DNA of 64,000 nucleotides from Ophthalmolycus amberensis (GCA_024529925.1 JAFEUB010000776.1:1-64000); one strand, 5' to 3'; positions 11,621-25,599 are shown, numbered from the stretch's first letter. The notes: generated by a model not told the origin, from the sequence alone. Numbers and translations: made by a program.

Positions 11621-14600
11621 TCCTCCCTGTGATGAATAGGTCACCTGTATTACATCACTGATGGGGGATGAAGCGATAGAAAGGGAAAAAAAAAACTAAA
11701 GGTAGGACAAAAAAAGACCGGACCCCTCCTTTACTTCTCTCTTCCTCATCCTCATCCTCTTCCTCTCTGTCTCCTCCTCCTCCTCCTCCCTCTGCCCTTC
11801 TCTCTCTCTCTCCCCTCTCCATCACCCCCTCCCCGCCCCATCCTGACAGTATGAGTCACAGACAGACCAGTTCCCTTGATGCACTGCGGAAACGTAATGT
11901 GACGTAGCCTCCACATCTCTCCCTCCCTCGGCACATGCGTCCCTCCATCCCTCCCATTCATCCGCCCGCCGCTCCCTCCCATTCAAGCATCCTCCCGTCA
12001 TAGCACAGCAATTCTCCATTCACAAAAAAAAGCCCTGTAAGCCGGGACAGAGGGAGAGGGCAGGTGGATTCACACAACTCGAACGAACACAAACTGTCTC
12101 ACCCGAGAATATTATACATTTCAGTAGAGAAACAATAAATTATGATACAACTCTGCAGTGGTAAATAAATTATCAGCACTTATACCGTGAAAGCTCACCG
12201 AATAAATACGATAAGAGCAACTGGAACTTTAACTAGTTTCGCCCTTACTTCTGAGTTTAACCATCACTGTTGTGCACGGTTTATTGTTGCCATGGTTACA
12301 GTGTGCATGTGCAGTCAAATGTGAGTTAAATTTCCAAGAGCACTGACTTGTAACAGTAATTAAACCGTTGACAGGAGGTATGTTTGAGGTGTCCGAGCAC
12401 GTGACAACTCAGAGTCAAATGCAAAGTACAATATGCAGGAACACGATACAATACAACACCAGTTCTGCGTGACGCATTGCAATAGGTGGCAGCCAGGAAG
12501 AGGATGTTATAGGAAGTATATAGAACACAACATGCTGTGTGATTCATCACAACAATACATTTGCAATAGAATACAAGACATTGAGTGCAGTAGCAGCGGA
12601 GGGAAGATTACAGCCACAGCTTTTAACCAATGATCTACAATCGTTGCGGCAGAATTGAATAGTGTGTGAAGGCAAAAAGAAATCCAGGTCTCTGACGTCA
12701 CCACAGGATGAAGTCATGGGCAAACTCGCCTCTCTGTGTCTAACACAGCGGCTTCTTATCAACCACTGGCATTCACCGACGTTCTGCAAAGTTAATAACA
12801 CAGGCAACACAACGGACCTGCGTTTTGTGACGTTCAGAAACGTCTGCAGAACCTAACTCGTCAGCAGTCTGTGGAGGTGAGCGGTAAAGTGAGAAACAGG
12901 GGTCATTTTTCACGTTATAGACTAAATAGTGCCACACAGCAAGACATGTATAGGGCGAAATGTCATGACATTACATTCATGTCAATGGATGATTACCGGT
13001 AATACATCGAAGGGACAGTAAACCATTTTCGTACGCTGCAAAATCGAGTACATTTGATACATTTCCAGTTTAGGGCGACAGAAAAAGGCCATAGAAAGCA
13101 TATTCTATTGTACTGGCCTTTGACATTGTGTTCATTTTTGTTATTATATGCAGACTACCTTGTATTGAGTGCAACAGAAGAATATTCTCACATTCCTTCG
13201 TGCCGACTGTCAAGAGTCCAAGCTACAGCAGCCATGAAAAATGTCTTAGTAGCGTTAATTTGGAACAAAGTATAAAAAGTGGTCCACTTAAAATGTCATG
13301 CATGTGGAATAATACTAATCGGAATACTTGTTGAATTAATTAGCAACCGTAACAATATACAAGTAGGTTATCTCGGATAGAGAATACATTTTGATTGCGA
13401 GTGAAATGTTCAGGTTTTGGGGGATTCTCTATATGTTCTACTAACTAAAAGTCTCTCTTTCTGCAATTTGAAGGTATTGACATACAGCAGCTGCTTTTAC
13501 AAAGATGAGATGATGCATTCAATTGGGACATACTACTTCGTCATAACATTGCACCTTAAACTTTGACCCTCTTGCTCATATATCCACTGCAGAAGATTGT
13601 GGCCAGAAATACAGGCTGGCTTGCAGACTGCGAACGGATGCAGTAGGACATCCTGGTATTTTTGGCATATACTGCATTTGACTACAAAATAAATGTTTCT
13701 GGCACATTAATAGTATGGTAGTATGGGTGTTCAAATGCACAATAACTTTGTTAGCTAATCTTTACTTCCTTTTTTGGCGCAACACTGCTTGTTTGCATGT
13801 TTGCACCTGAGCAGCATGAAACGGGTGGCAGGTATATTGAGTCTCCCATGTGCGTTACAAAGAAAATAGCCACGCTTGAAAGCATTCCTTTGTAGCATTA
13901 CTAGTGGTCAAACACACCAGTGAGTACTTTTAAACTGACCCTCCATCTTTTGAAATGCTGAACATTTAAGCATCTCCCAGCTTCTGATTCTGTGGACTTC
14001 CAGTAACTCAGCCAGGAGACGATTCTTATCATCACATGTCGCCTCCTTTAAACACACACAGACATAAAAATTGCATTTAGAGTCGGAGCTTTCTGTGACT
14101 CTGAAACCCTCGTCTGATCCCCTTTGATTACATCGCTGCACATATCTTATAATGGAAGAAATCACTGAACGGTCACAGTGGTCAGAGTCAAACGCTTCCG
14201 CAACTTGATTGGGATTTTATGAATGAACGGGTGACATTCAGGTTGATTGGCTGAGGAGAGGAGCCGAGAAAATCTCAACGTACAGTATGATTCACCACAA
14301 CAAAGTGTTAGGGAGGGGGTGGTGATGTCATTGGTGATGGTGGGGGAGTCATCTGTGAGTCAGAGAGGGAAAAGAAGAGGACGAGATGGAGGGGGAGGAG
14401 AAGGAGGAAGAGGATAAGGAAGAGAGGGAGCTCATGGGGAGGTGGGGGAACCTGCTGTGTGTGACCCATGGTAACAGGCAACGTTGGCCTGAGGATGAGT
14501 CACCACTGCTTTACCAACCTCACACACACACACACACACACACGCGTGCGTACACACGATACAGAGGGATGCTCACGCCATTCGCCGTGACACACATACA

Positions 14601-14810
14601 GGTAAAAATGACATCATAGCCTGTTTTTTGGCATTGGAAGCGTGCAGATTTCCAACATAAACATGCGTTACCTACGCATTGGGACGCTCACGCAAGCACA
14701 TCCACATGTACGCACACAATTATACGCACACACGTGAATAAGCCAGAGAGAGGAGGGGAGGGTCAGGATGACTCACACATCAATGATAACACCCCTCCCC
14801 CTGCCCCCAA

Positions 14811-14811
<1 letters not shown>

Positions 14812-14849
<38 letters not shown>
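14812..14849. repeat. (CA)n microsatellite
   Basis: Perfect CA run of about 38 bases, the longest of several CA tracts in the gene-poor left part. Confidence 0.95.
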
Positions 14850-14850
<1 letters not shown>

Positions 14851-17690
14851 AAGAAAAAGACGGACATGTAATTTGGATGCAACCCACATCCTGGGAAACC
14901 TCCCATCTGAAACTCAGACTGACAGCAGGAGGCTCTGACCGACTGCCGTTTGTCTAAAGTGATGGGAACTCCTGGCAGGATATTCTGACTTAGAAATAAA
15001 TAACGTTAAATTCAAAATTTGAAAAGTTTCCGGTGGAACGCCTGCAGCGGCCTTTAATTAATCATGTAAGCGCTCATCTGTTGATATCAATTCATTTTGG
15101 TTGAAATTTGATATCTTGGTATAGTTTCAGTACAAGTGAGAGCGTGGAGGAGATGGTCATCGCTAGTATATCTCAGACCACATTTCCCAGAACCCCCCTT
15201 GTGTTAACAGAATGGATCTTTTTAAAGCCGAGCGTTTTCATCTCGGCCTTACCGAGGAGGATAAACATGTTACAAGTGATTTTTCCACCGGCCTTTCGCT
15301 CGTTCCACCATCTGCCTTTCTGAGAAAACGAAGGCAGCTTTAGCTCCATTTGAACAGAACAGTGCCCTCTGGAACTCTTATTAGCACAACATGCTGGTGC
15401 TGTAAACTGATTATTGCTGTATTGTTTCTCATGCACTTATTTTAACGTGGACTAAGACCGTGATTTGGTTTTTATATGTTCTGTTTTTGTGCGCACGCTG
15501 CAAAACAATTCCCCTTAGTGAGAAATCTACGTGATCTGTGTGCCAAAGCGAACACACATCTGATCCAGGGTCACATCATGTGAAACGATCTTGTCTCGTG
15601 CAAATCGGTGTCTCTAATTTGATGTATCCCACGTGTCCCATGTATGGGAGGGATTTTTTATTTATTTTTTTACCTTCATACAGCAGTAGTAGTTTCACAC
15701 CTGGCAGCTGCTCAATATGGCCATTATTGTGCTGTTGAGCAACTTTAGTGGAGCAATTTAAATTCAAAGTGTCTTGCTCTCAAGCCCAACAGTGGAAGTT
15801 GATGAGCGAGGTATAAAAAAAAAAAAAGAGAAAGTGATGATCATGCAACACAATCCTTATCGCTCTCTTGCCGAAAGTTAAATGAGGAGGTCGATACCAC
15901 TCTCGTGTTTGAGAGCTGTATCCGTCTTCTCATTTAACTGCCAACAGGAAAGCAAGTGTTTTGCTCAAAATGTCAAAGTATTTATTGCAGCCTGAACAAA
16001 AAGAAAAATTATCAATCTTCCTGTCACTAAAAACCTTTTTTTATAGAAATCTAAAATAAGTCTTTTTTAGGTATGAATTTTGATATGTCACAGTAGAAAA
16101 ACAGCAGTTGTAAATGATAATATTACTGATTAATAACATCCAAGTTTCACAAGCGCTTATTTTCTGCAGAAAAGGATTTAAAACAGCCTGCAGCGTCGTA
16201 CCTGGTGAAACAGCCACAAAAAACACAACCTCCAAACAAACTTCAGTCGTGATTATGTTAAAGTCTCCCTATTGTTTCGGACAAAAGGCTTTTTGTCTTA
16301 TCGTATCACTTTATCAGCTATTGTAAATTAAAATCGTTTGCACAAAAAGTCTATCTATACCCAAGCCAGAAAAGTTCAGCGTGTCTCTTCGGAAAGATGG
16401 CTCTCTGTAAATCACAAAGTCTCCTCTTATCTTTTGATAGCTAAAACATGCAAGCAGTGCAGGCACTTGGCTAGCACACATAATTCCCATCAATTACTCC
16501 GAGAAATACTTCCGTCTCTGTAAATCGAGGGCAGCTGACAAGACACAGACAGCTCTTGGCACAATGGAGTTATGTTATGAATGACATCTGGATAACGAGA
16601 ACACCTGGACTGGGTGACCCTGCTGGAGCAGAGGAGGAATGACGTTACAGAGGGATTCGAGTGGACTGAGGCTGAATCTGTGTACGATGATCAGGAATTT
16701 TGTTGTGTGTGCTTTGCCAGAATTTACAGCTGAAACACTGTCAGCGATTAAACCCGTCTGCACCTGGCAAAATGAAGTTTGTTTATCCAGGGTGCTCTGG
16801 TGACGTGGTGGTTCAGTGGACTGTAGTTGATGGTCTGGAGGAGGACCTTTAGCCCTATTTGTCTTATTATCTCGCCTAGCTTTACAGGCTATTTTTGCTG
16901 AGAAAAATCTCATAAGTTAAAAAAAAAAAAGGATTATCTTAAAAATACTCATTTGTTTTCTAAAGCTGAGACAGTTTGAGTTCACATTTTTTAGTCCCAG
17001 AGCTACTGCACATCTGCAATTTCTGACCAACAGCTGTTTCTGTTTTCTCCAAAGTGCACAGTGCATAGGAAGAAATGACTTCAGGAAATGTGATTTTCAG
17101 AAAGCAGTGGTGCAGCAAGTCAGAGGTAAACAGCAGAGGAAATGTATAGCTTATAGGGAAGAGAAACATTTGTTATTAATTAATGTCACCCGGCATTCAA
17201 CAGTTGCCTCTCAGCATGCAGTCAAATTCAGAGTTTCCTGTCATCGAATCTTACGACTTTTCTAAAAAAAAAACATGGACCACATGGAGTGACTTCACAA
17301 TTAATATCCACCTTAAGACTGGAGTTTTGCAAGCATGAAAATCTGGTTTGCTTGACTCCTTTGTTATTCTCTTGAGAATACTGTCATCACATGCTGTAAA
17401 ATAATCACTTCTAGTGAATTGAGAGTGACATTTTCCCCTCTGTGCCCTGTGAAAGATGACCTGAAAGGAGCTAATGTCATGTCAACTGAGCACCACTAGA
17501 GGCCAATATCCAACCGTGCTGATGTGACAAATACGTGACAGTAAAAGTTTCCAGTGAAACCAAACCCTGTGTCAGTTGGTGCCACATGTCTTCCAGGTGG
17601 GGCGACCTTCACTTCCTGTTCCAACTGCAAGGAAAAACACTGCTGACATGTGTAATTAACCGCCACCAGCACATCATCTCAATTCCTGTG

Positions 17691-17719
17691 CACACACACG
17701 CACACACACACACACACAC
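17691..17719. repeat. (CA)n microsatellite
   Basis: CA tract interrupted once by CG. Confidence 0.9.
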
Positions 17720-19192
17720 GTGTCTCCTGCGTGTTAAATTTAGCATGGCTAAAAGTACGTCTCATGTCAGTAACTGAACATCGTGGTCAGCTCAGCTTCC
17801 TCTCTCTGTGGCCGAGGCCAATTTATCATCCACTGGGAGAATGTCATTTCTCAAATCTAATTTGGGTATTAGAGAAAAATAATTATTTTTCGTCTATCTT
17901 AATCTGTTGATTCTTTGAAATGCGTTGCTTTAAAGTGTTCCTAAAGTCAAGCTACACCTGAACGCAACAGCATGGAATAACTTGACTGCAACGTTTGTAT
18001 GTAAATGTTTAATAAAATCCAGCTGTGACAGAAATATCTCCTCCCTTTGGTTAATATCAACAAGCGTAACTGAGGGGAAGTGGCATTACTGTAACCTGAA
18101 AACTTTTTTTTACAGGGAGCTTATTAACATGTAATAAATATCTTAACACCAAAATTAACTTTTTCCAGTTTAATTCCAAACATTTTCCAAGCCAGATATT
18201 GAAATTCTTATAAATAATAATCATTCCACTTCAATGAGGATGTACATAAAAAGAATGACTCTTTCAATAATTCATTGTTGGGTCAAAGAAGAAAACAACC
18301 TCTGCTCTGAATAACATATTCCTTGTTCTTTAAAGGGCAGCTTTTTCCAAATCACTTCTGTCAATACGATCTTTTCTTTTCCTCATTGGAAACCAATGAG
18401 GGTGCCTAATTGCACATGTGAATGGAGTGACAGACTATCAGCTTATTCCATTCCTCTCACTGGGTCCTTGAGCTGGGCAGTGATCCCCAGCCTGCCTCTC
18501 TGCTGACATACATGTATTATATGTAAGGAAACAACACTCCTGGCTACAGTGTGTGTAAGGACCATTTCTAATTATACGAGGGGAAACATGGCCCTTGATC
18601 TTCTATACCACCCTCAACCTTTTCAGCGCCTGCACCACAACAAAAGCTAATCATTTTCCGTCTTATTTTATCTGAATTATACACTATTTCCCCAAGGGAA
18701 TGACGCATTAGTCAAAAGGGTTAAAAGCACATTAAACTGGTACTTGAAATATATTATTTCACACAGAGTAAATCAACCCATAACCCCCAAAATGACCCAC
18801 TGAGTCCTGGGGCTGAGAACCATGACATCATCTGAAAGAAGACTGGTGAGAGGAAACACAAACCAGACTGCCCCCTGGTGGCTAACAGGAGAACAGCTCA
18901 TGCTGCTGCTACCAACAGGCAGTAAAACGGTAAATAAGGCATTCATTTATACATCACACACTTCATAACTGCAAATAGCACTTGACAGTTTACCACTAAC
19001 AACTGAAGGGTTTTTACAGCATTTCACTATTTTACACCAAAAAGGGGACAACAGTTGTATTGTCCAAATCATGTCAAGCAGAGGGGGGGAACGTGTTCTT
19101 TTCTCCCGTTGTGATTGGATAAAACCAGACAGTATGTTTCACTGAAAAGGGAGAAAAAAAAAAATGATGATGAAAACTGGTAGATTGTGAGC

Positions 19193-20170
19193 TCAGTAGA
19201 TGAAGAGGACTCGGGTGCGGGGCAGGGTGGAGAAGGTGTCGGCCATCTTGCGGATTCTGGCATAGTTGATGAATCCTCGAAGGAAGAGCAGAAAGCCTGG
19301 AGAGCAACAAATAACAAAGGTAAAGTGAGACACAACTGGAAGTGCCATAAAGGTGGGTTATAATTCACTACAGTAGCGACCATTCACCCGTGCTTAGTCA
19401 TTTAATCTATTGTTAATATCAAAATATTGATTGTGATTATGAGAATTTAGTTTATTTATTTAATTTTAACTTCCCACTTTGCCCCTCTATGTGTATGTGC
19501 TGTAGTCAATAACAGGATAATTAAGACTCTGTAACCTACATGACACCTCAACACTGCTGCAGTGGAGCTCCACTGAGCACGAATGTGTCACAAGCAGGAC
19601 AAAAACATTCAATTCCCTATTTGAATCATTCAAATTCAGAGGTTGGCTACTTACCCAACACCAGGAACACCCACCACAGCCAGTACTGTCCATCAAAGTA
19701 ACCGGGGAAGTATGTGGAGAACTAGAAACGCAACAGAAAGCCAGTTCGTTATCTTTTAAGAAGACAGATACTCTCTTCAAACAGGATGCTACTTCATCTG
19801 TGCAAATCTAGATCTTAACATCAATATTGCTGTGTATAGAACTCTTCCAATACATCATTTTGATATCTGATCCTGAAATTATGGTTGACACGAGTGACGG
19901 ACAATGTTGTTGGCATGCTGCATGGTTGTTTTGATGTATTTTGTTTTTGTTTTTGTTTCATTTAACTATTTGTTCAAATGTATTTCCTCCTGGCCTTTTG
20001 CCAGGTGCATGAATTGCTAGTATTATTTCTTACTTGTTTTACTTTGCAACAAAAAAAACCTTAATAAAATATTTAAGTATTAAAAAGAAAGCCAGTTAGA
20101 ATAAGACAAGCACTACGGCAACAACAGGAACACACCAGAGTGTTTTGAGTTGTAAAACCACATTATATGT

Positions 20171-20210
<40 letters not shown>

Positions 20211-23200
20211 ATGGGGGGGGGGGGGTCTCCTTGTCGTACCCTGACTATGAGGATCCATTTGATTAGGGAGAGGCCAAAGCCTGAGATAGCCCCATAGCGG
20301 CCAGCTGCTGAGGTGGTCAGACAGAAAGACAGGAAGAAACCGATCCAGTTGAACAGGAATGCCACTGGACAGAGAGGAAAAATAAATTTAAAAAAGAGTG
20401 TTAGACATGTCAGCAGAAATTAAAAACTGTGAAAAGACGGGAAATTCACTCATTTGCATCTCAAAAAAGAAAAAGATGTAATTTCTGCACAAATCTAGGA
20501 AGAGAAGGATGAAAGACGATGATGGGACAGAAAAGAGAGACAAACAGACGAGGAGGTGGAGTAACTAACTGAAAAAAGTCAGCATGAAGATGCCGTCATT
20601 TCCTATCCTCAGCTGATCGGAGTCTTCGAAGTCGTCTCTGGTCACAAAGTCTTCATCCTGCGATAGAAGGAGCGACAGGGGAGAAAAAAAAAAAATTTAA
20701 AAAAAGAGAGAAGAGAGCCGAGTTATTTCAGCATTCACAGAGCTTCACCACAGCCAGGCAGTGGCAGAGCTTCCAAGGACTCTACTTCCATCAAACTATT
20801 CCCAGTCAACAAATCAATCACTCTGATAAAGCGTGTGTTTATTTCAACCAATTCACAAAGTACAAAGTAGTGACGGAGATCAAAGTGAATTGTGATTGAG
20901 CACGGGCAAGCGCATGAGTGGGAACCAAGCTCTGCTCAAAACAGAGTAAATACAACACAAACAACCAAGAGACCGATGGAACCACCACAACACAGCAAGC
21001 CCATTTAACACCATCAGTGTCACGTTATCCACAAAGGTCTGGAGTCAGTTACATTCAGTGTGGGAGAACCGGTAGATCAACTAAGCACCACAGCACTCTG
21101 AATACACAAACATACACGAAGGGTGAGGAACCGAATACATCAACACGGTGGGCACATCTGCGTTCCCCACACAACACATACTCTCCTCCCAGTTACCTCC
21201 AGTGAACTGCGAATTACATCGTCAAAAGTCTCCAGGCGCTCCCTGTGCTGAGGCTGCTGCTGCTGCTGCTGCTGCTGAGCGCAAGGCAGCGTGTGGCAGA
21301 GAAACACAACAGCAGCAAATCAAACAGGAGGGCCCCCACATGCAGACAAGTGCAACGCATCACAGTGACCACTAGAGGCCAGCAATGAGCTGTCTGAAAG
21401 TCATTTCTAAAAAGGCCCGTTGTTTAGTTTCTGATGGATAAGACGGAGAGACTCGGTGGTGAAGCCTGCACACGGGAGGTGAGATTACCGCTGTTCTTTT
21501 CTAACACTCCCTCGGGCATTAAATGCAAGTTAATGGCAAGTGAAAATGAAAATGACAGCTACACTGCAACTGTGAAAGACAAAAAGGTTCCCGCAAACCA
21601 ATGCTTTGTCTTTATAAAAGAACATGGATATCAAAAAGATTACACTACCAAAGATGAACAACTGAATTTTAAAGAGGAAGAAGGTTTTTGGCTTTGGGTT
21701 TTAATAACATGTGGTTGCAGCAAAACAACAACAGCTTGAATGGAGATTTCACTGCTTACTCTTCCCCCCCCCCCCCCCCTTTTTTTGAAATACAAGGCTT
21801 ATTTTTAATCTGTAAAATATGTCACGATAACACTGTAAAATACTATAATAAAGACTAAAGCACCAGACATTAGATCTGTATTTTAACAGTACGAAATCCA
21901 ACTTCATTATGTGATGTCAAGGAACTGGACCGCTCTTCAGAATTGCAGCGATCATTGTATATTAATACTTTTTTTCTGGATTTAACTGTTAAAATATAAC
22001 GGTGTCACTACCGGATAGGATTCCCAACTGCAATAAATTCTCTATAAAGCTACATCACAGGTTCAATACCATGTAATGTAAACCCTGCATCAGTACAGAA
22101 AATGTTAGTGTGAAGCTCCATTCACGGTTCAAATGCTGCACCAATATTTACTCAGATTTTACTCAGAAACAAACTCGGGTGCAAAGTGCACAGAGGGTAG
22201 TTCAGGGGGCCTGGGAGATTGAGGCATTAAGACATAGACTGTGGTCATTATGTGCAAAAATATTACTGAATGTCATTTAAACAGAGATAATAAATGTCAC
22301 GTCGGAAAGACAAATAGACCCGATCATTAGTGAAGACAGAACAAGAAGAGAAAAGCTTTCCATTGCAGGGTGCTAAACACTTCCTGCCTTGTAGACAACA
22401 CAGGAAGTGTTTGGGCACACAAGAAGCTACAGTGTGCATAGTGAATGTGACCACAGACAAAATGTTTTTAAAAAAAAGAAAGAAAGTGAGATACTCACTC
22501 TCCCAGTTACCAGGGGAACAGCAGTCTCAGTCTTGGTTCTTTCTGCCTCGTCATAGGAAGGCAGCGTGGTCGCTACGCTGTATGATGGCGGCTTGGGGAA
22601 AGCCCCGTCTTCCTTGTAGTCAAAGTAGGCTGAAGGAGAAACGGCACAGTTTCACAAACTACAGGCGGAAGTGTTACATCACTCGTCACTGCACGCAGCT
22701 CTGCAAGTGGAAACGGGCCCAAGACGTGGAGGTGATCTCTGAACTAGAATGTCCTACTAATCCCCAAACGGACTTTTTACATTACAATAAAAGGGCTGCT
22801 TATGCAAACGAGACAAATCTCTCCTGAGAATGTGCTCACAGAGCAAATGTTTGACTGCTGTTCTGTAAGAGGGTTACATGTACGAGTCAGCTATTATATC
22901 CCACAGAGAGGCCGACCGATGGTCACATTCTCCCAGTTAGACTTGTATTCATATCATATCAATAATTAAAGCCGATCAATTTTATAGCTTTGAATCAACA
23001 CCTTCAGTATTTGGATCAAGAAAGCTCGTGAAAAATAAAATGAGCTAAATTTAGAAGGCTACAGCTGTTATTCGAGTGTACATTTTGGTAAATATAAGTA
23101 TAGGATTGGACTCGGTATCATCAGATACCAAATATTAAAGGATCGGACCATCCCTGAAGGACTAATTTATTTCTGACCTGAGTTATTATTTATTTATCCT

Positions 23201-24636
23201 TTTGGTGTGGTATACTGCAGTTATAAAGATATCAATATTAACACCGCATACAATGCCCTTGTGTTCTTTCTGTAGTCCACCGTTATGTATTATTCACTGG
23301 CTCAAGATATCTTAAAGCGCCGTGTTTCCTCCGGTTATCTCCACGAGCCACCATTGCAAATCCCCTCAGCACCAGGGAAACATCTGGATGAGTCACGGTC
23401 TTACCGGCATTGTCCGCTGTGATGCTGCTGTACGGAGGCGGAGCGTCAGCTGCTACCTGTGGACTCTCCTCTGGGTCCTCCTCATTGGGCAGCTGTGGGA
23501 GGAGGAACAACCACATCCTGGTTCATTTACAGGCTCACAGGGAACGTTAAGTGCAGGCAAACACTGTTAGCTCCGTCACTGGTACAAAGTGTTCCAAGCA
23601 TGTAGAACATTAAAAATGATTGCTCATTTCTTTCTCTCATTAAAAGTTGGACACATGGGACTCTTGATTCAGCTAGATTTTAAAACCGAGACCATTTAAT
23701 CATCAGCCAGGAAAGACCACGGAAATAGTGCTGAATACCAAGCGGGAAGTCAGGCTGTCCTCCACCAAAGAAATGCTTAGTCGACTAACACTCTGTGTCT
23801 CTCGTGGTCCTATAGTTTCCTATTATTTCCTATTGAGGAACTGTAATCCCACCATAAGATTACATTAGAGGGAAAATGGGGACAACGGCAACTTGTAGCT
23901 GGCAACTTGTGCATTTCCAAATAATTAACTCCAATCACACTCTAGCTTAACCCAGTGAGTCTCTAGAGCGACACCTCTTTCATTTGATCTGTGGTGATTA
24001 TTAAAAATATTGGCAAGTGCATCTTTTAATCACATACACCAAGATGGAGGAAATGTTACATACTGCCCACTATTATAAGACTCGAATGAACTCCTTTCAT
24101 TTGACATTTTCCTTTATTGATGCTAATAACACATTGTCTCGTGGCTGCCAGACGACAACCAGGTGATCAAACTGACTGATGTTTATTTCTGTTGCAATCA
24201 TTTCCTGTAAATTCATTTTGAAATTAACAACTGATTATATCTACTCATTTAATCTTTAATAAGTAGGCTATAATAAACCTCGCTTAACAGGTTACCCAGT
24301 GGATTCAGATGACCACCAAACACGCCCACTCGCTGCGCCGTGGGTCATGTGCATCCAAACACGGAAAACGTTGGCGTTGGTGTCACGCCAACAGCCATCT
24401 TCCACCCGATTGAAAATTAAACGAGATGAATCGCAAACACATTCGACCTAATGGACGATAATCATAATGAGATCCGTTTTCAGGAAGGTGACACCGTCTG
24501 ACACAAGCGTTTGTCATCGTCTTTAACAGCATATAAAGCCGACGTTACCACGTGATGTTAAATCTTTTAACGCGTTAGCTGTTAGTAACCGATAGTGTTT
24601 CCATACCTGCTGATATCTACCGCTCGGTTCGGCCAT
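19193..24636 (-). CDS. NDFIP1: NEDD4 family-interacting protein 1, 7 exons, 210 aa
   Basis: Endosomal/Golgi membrane adaptor that recruits and activates Nedd4-family HECT ubiquitin ligases through PY motifs. Coding exons (minus strand): 24607-24636, 23405-23492, 22499-22629, 20570-20657, 20240-20364, 19655-19721, 19193-19296; their sum is 633 nt, and all have GT-AG borders. The protein starts MAEPSGRYQQ. PY motifs are visible at residues 28-31 (PPPY), 53-56 (PPSY) and 62-65 (LPSY). Three hydrophobic segments follow: FMLTFFMAFLFNWIGFFLSF from 107, then one around the GAISGFGLSLIKWILIV stretch, then one around WLWWVFLVLGFLLFL. The C-terminus is TRVLFIY. Family members are about 220 aa; this one has a shorter N-terminus. 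Exon 3 can end at GAGA|gtgagt (used here, giving VTGR) or 12 bases earlier at CTG|gtaact. An in-phase extra exon candidate lies at 21197-21274. Identity is very secure. Confidence 0.96.
20169..20225. repeat. (GT)n tract followed by a G13 run
   Basis: GT repeat at 20169-20206, then 13 Gs at 20213-20225. It lies in the NDFIP1 intron just past the donor of exon 5 (exon edge at 20240); on the transcribed strand it reads as poly-C then AC repeat. Confidence 0.9.
21197..21274 (-). other. Candidate NDFIP1 poly-Q cassette exon
   Basis: On the minus strand a pyrimidine-rich tract ending 'ccttgcgctcag' is followed by 78 bases ending at GGAG|gtaact. The block is open and exactly 26 codons: seven CAG glutamines, then PQHRERLETFDDVIRSSLE. 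It lies in the NDFIP1 intron between exon 3 and exon 4, and both flanking junctions are phase 0, so inclusion would insert the peptide between VTGR (80-83) and DEDF (84-87) without a frame change. NDFIP1 proteins known to me lack this segment, so it is either an alternative exon or fortuitous. Confidence 0.4.
21764..21779. repeat. Poly-C run
   Basis: Sixteen consecutive Cs followed by a T run, in the NDFIP1 intron between exon 3 and the cassette exon candidate. Confidence 0.9.
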
Positions 24637-25240
24637 TCCGGTTGTTCGGACGGTTGGGAATCAACAACAGAGAAGAGGAAGGAGCCGACGAGACACCAAA
24701 CGACTACTCAATTATATAACAATACAAACTGTAAACTCAGTCTTCGCGAAAACGAAAACCTCGACTGCACAGTGGTCGCACCACAGCCAAGCTACAATTT
24801 GTTAGCATAAAACACAATACTTCCGGTTATCTTCTTTTTTTTAAAATAAAGTCCAGAATGGAAACTATAAATAGTAAAAACGCTGAGTTGTTTGTGATGT
24901 ACAAGGTAGTCTACATTTGTGCTACTATATATATTTAGTCCATCTTTATCGTTAAGAAATGATACCATTTTTGTTGAAATATGGAAAGTTCTGATGCTTT
25001 TATTTTGAAACCATAACCGGATAATCTTTTCTTCATTCCTGCTAACTTGATAAAGCTCTTGCTCACCAATTGATTGACGTCATTGGCCACAACAAACCCT
25101 TTACCGCCCCCGTTTGGAACAAAGTGAAACAACTATCACTATCTAAAACAAGTTACCGACAGAATCAGCTAGGAAAGTCTAACCGCGAGGGAAATTTAAA
25201 TACTAAGGAAGATCAAATACTGAGTAAAAGTCATTAATCA
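24637..25240. other. NDFIP1 upstream/5' region
   Basis: Contains the 5' UTR and presumed promoter of NDFIP1 directly upstream of its ATG, with no TATA box in a good position. No other gene is seen before the 3' end of the EndoU gene. Confidence 0.5.
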
Positions 25241-25244
25241 TCTG

Positions 25245-25430
25245 TGGTGGATGAAGTACTCAGATCCTTTAGCAATACTACTGAAATGCTCAGTTTAAAG
25301 TAAAAATCCTGCTTAAAAAATGTACTGAAGACAAAAATATTAGCATCAAAATATACTTAAAGTATCAAAAGGATACTTTGCAAAATGCAAACTATCATGT
25401 TACTGGATTATAATTATTGGCGTATTAATG
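25245..25430 (+). repeat. Teleost MITE-like dispersed repeat
   Basis: Contains the phrases 'ggatgaagtactcagatcc', 'gtaaaaatcctgc' and 'caaaatatacttaaagtatc', which belong to an abundant teleost DNA-transposon-like repeat (usual form GTGGAGGAAGTACTCAGATC). It lies between NDFIP1 and the EndoU gene. Recognition is from memory; edges are approximate. Confidence 0.55.
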
Positions 25431-25593
25431 TGTTTGTCATTGTAATATTGCAACTGGTAATTGTGGGGATGATTTATATATAAATGTATCATTTGAATAC
25501 AGAAGCATGTAGAGAGAGAGAGAGAGACTTGAGAAAATATACATTTTTTTCGGCATCAGCAATAAAAACAATTTCAATTTGGTCTTGTAAGGT

Positions 25594-25599
25594 TTTATT
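25594..25599 (-). terminator. Poly(A) signal AATAAA of the EndoU gene
   Basis: Minus-strand AATAAA about 100 bases downstream of the EndoU stop codon, a normal position for a short 3' UTR. Confidence 0.6.

Larger units (their letters stand above)
10050..19192. other. Long stretch without a supported gene, downstream of NDFIP1
   Basis: No conserved coding exon was recognised on either strand. Contents are (CA)n microsatellites at 11266-11287, 14520-14543, 14812-14849 and 17691-17719, the TATA-type promoter candidate near 11480, and purine- or pyrimidine-rich tracts at 11530-11620 and 11720-11830. The part next to 19193 includes the 3' UTR of NDFIP1, whose end I could not fix. Spry4, a mammalian neighbour of NDFIP1, was looked for and not found. 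Confidence 0.6.

Noticed and set aside
1..19192. spry4 or other mammalian NDFIP1 neighbours
   Set aside because: No Sprouty cysteine-rich domain or other neighbour peptide was found in any frame.
22499..22511. NDFIP1 exon 3 ending at CTG|gtaact
   Set aside because: Extending four codons to GGGAGA|gtgagt gives VTGR, matching the family's VPGR, with a better donor; both keep phase 0, so the earlier site may be a minor variant.
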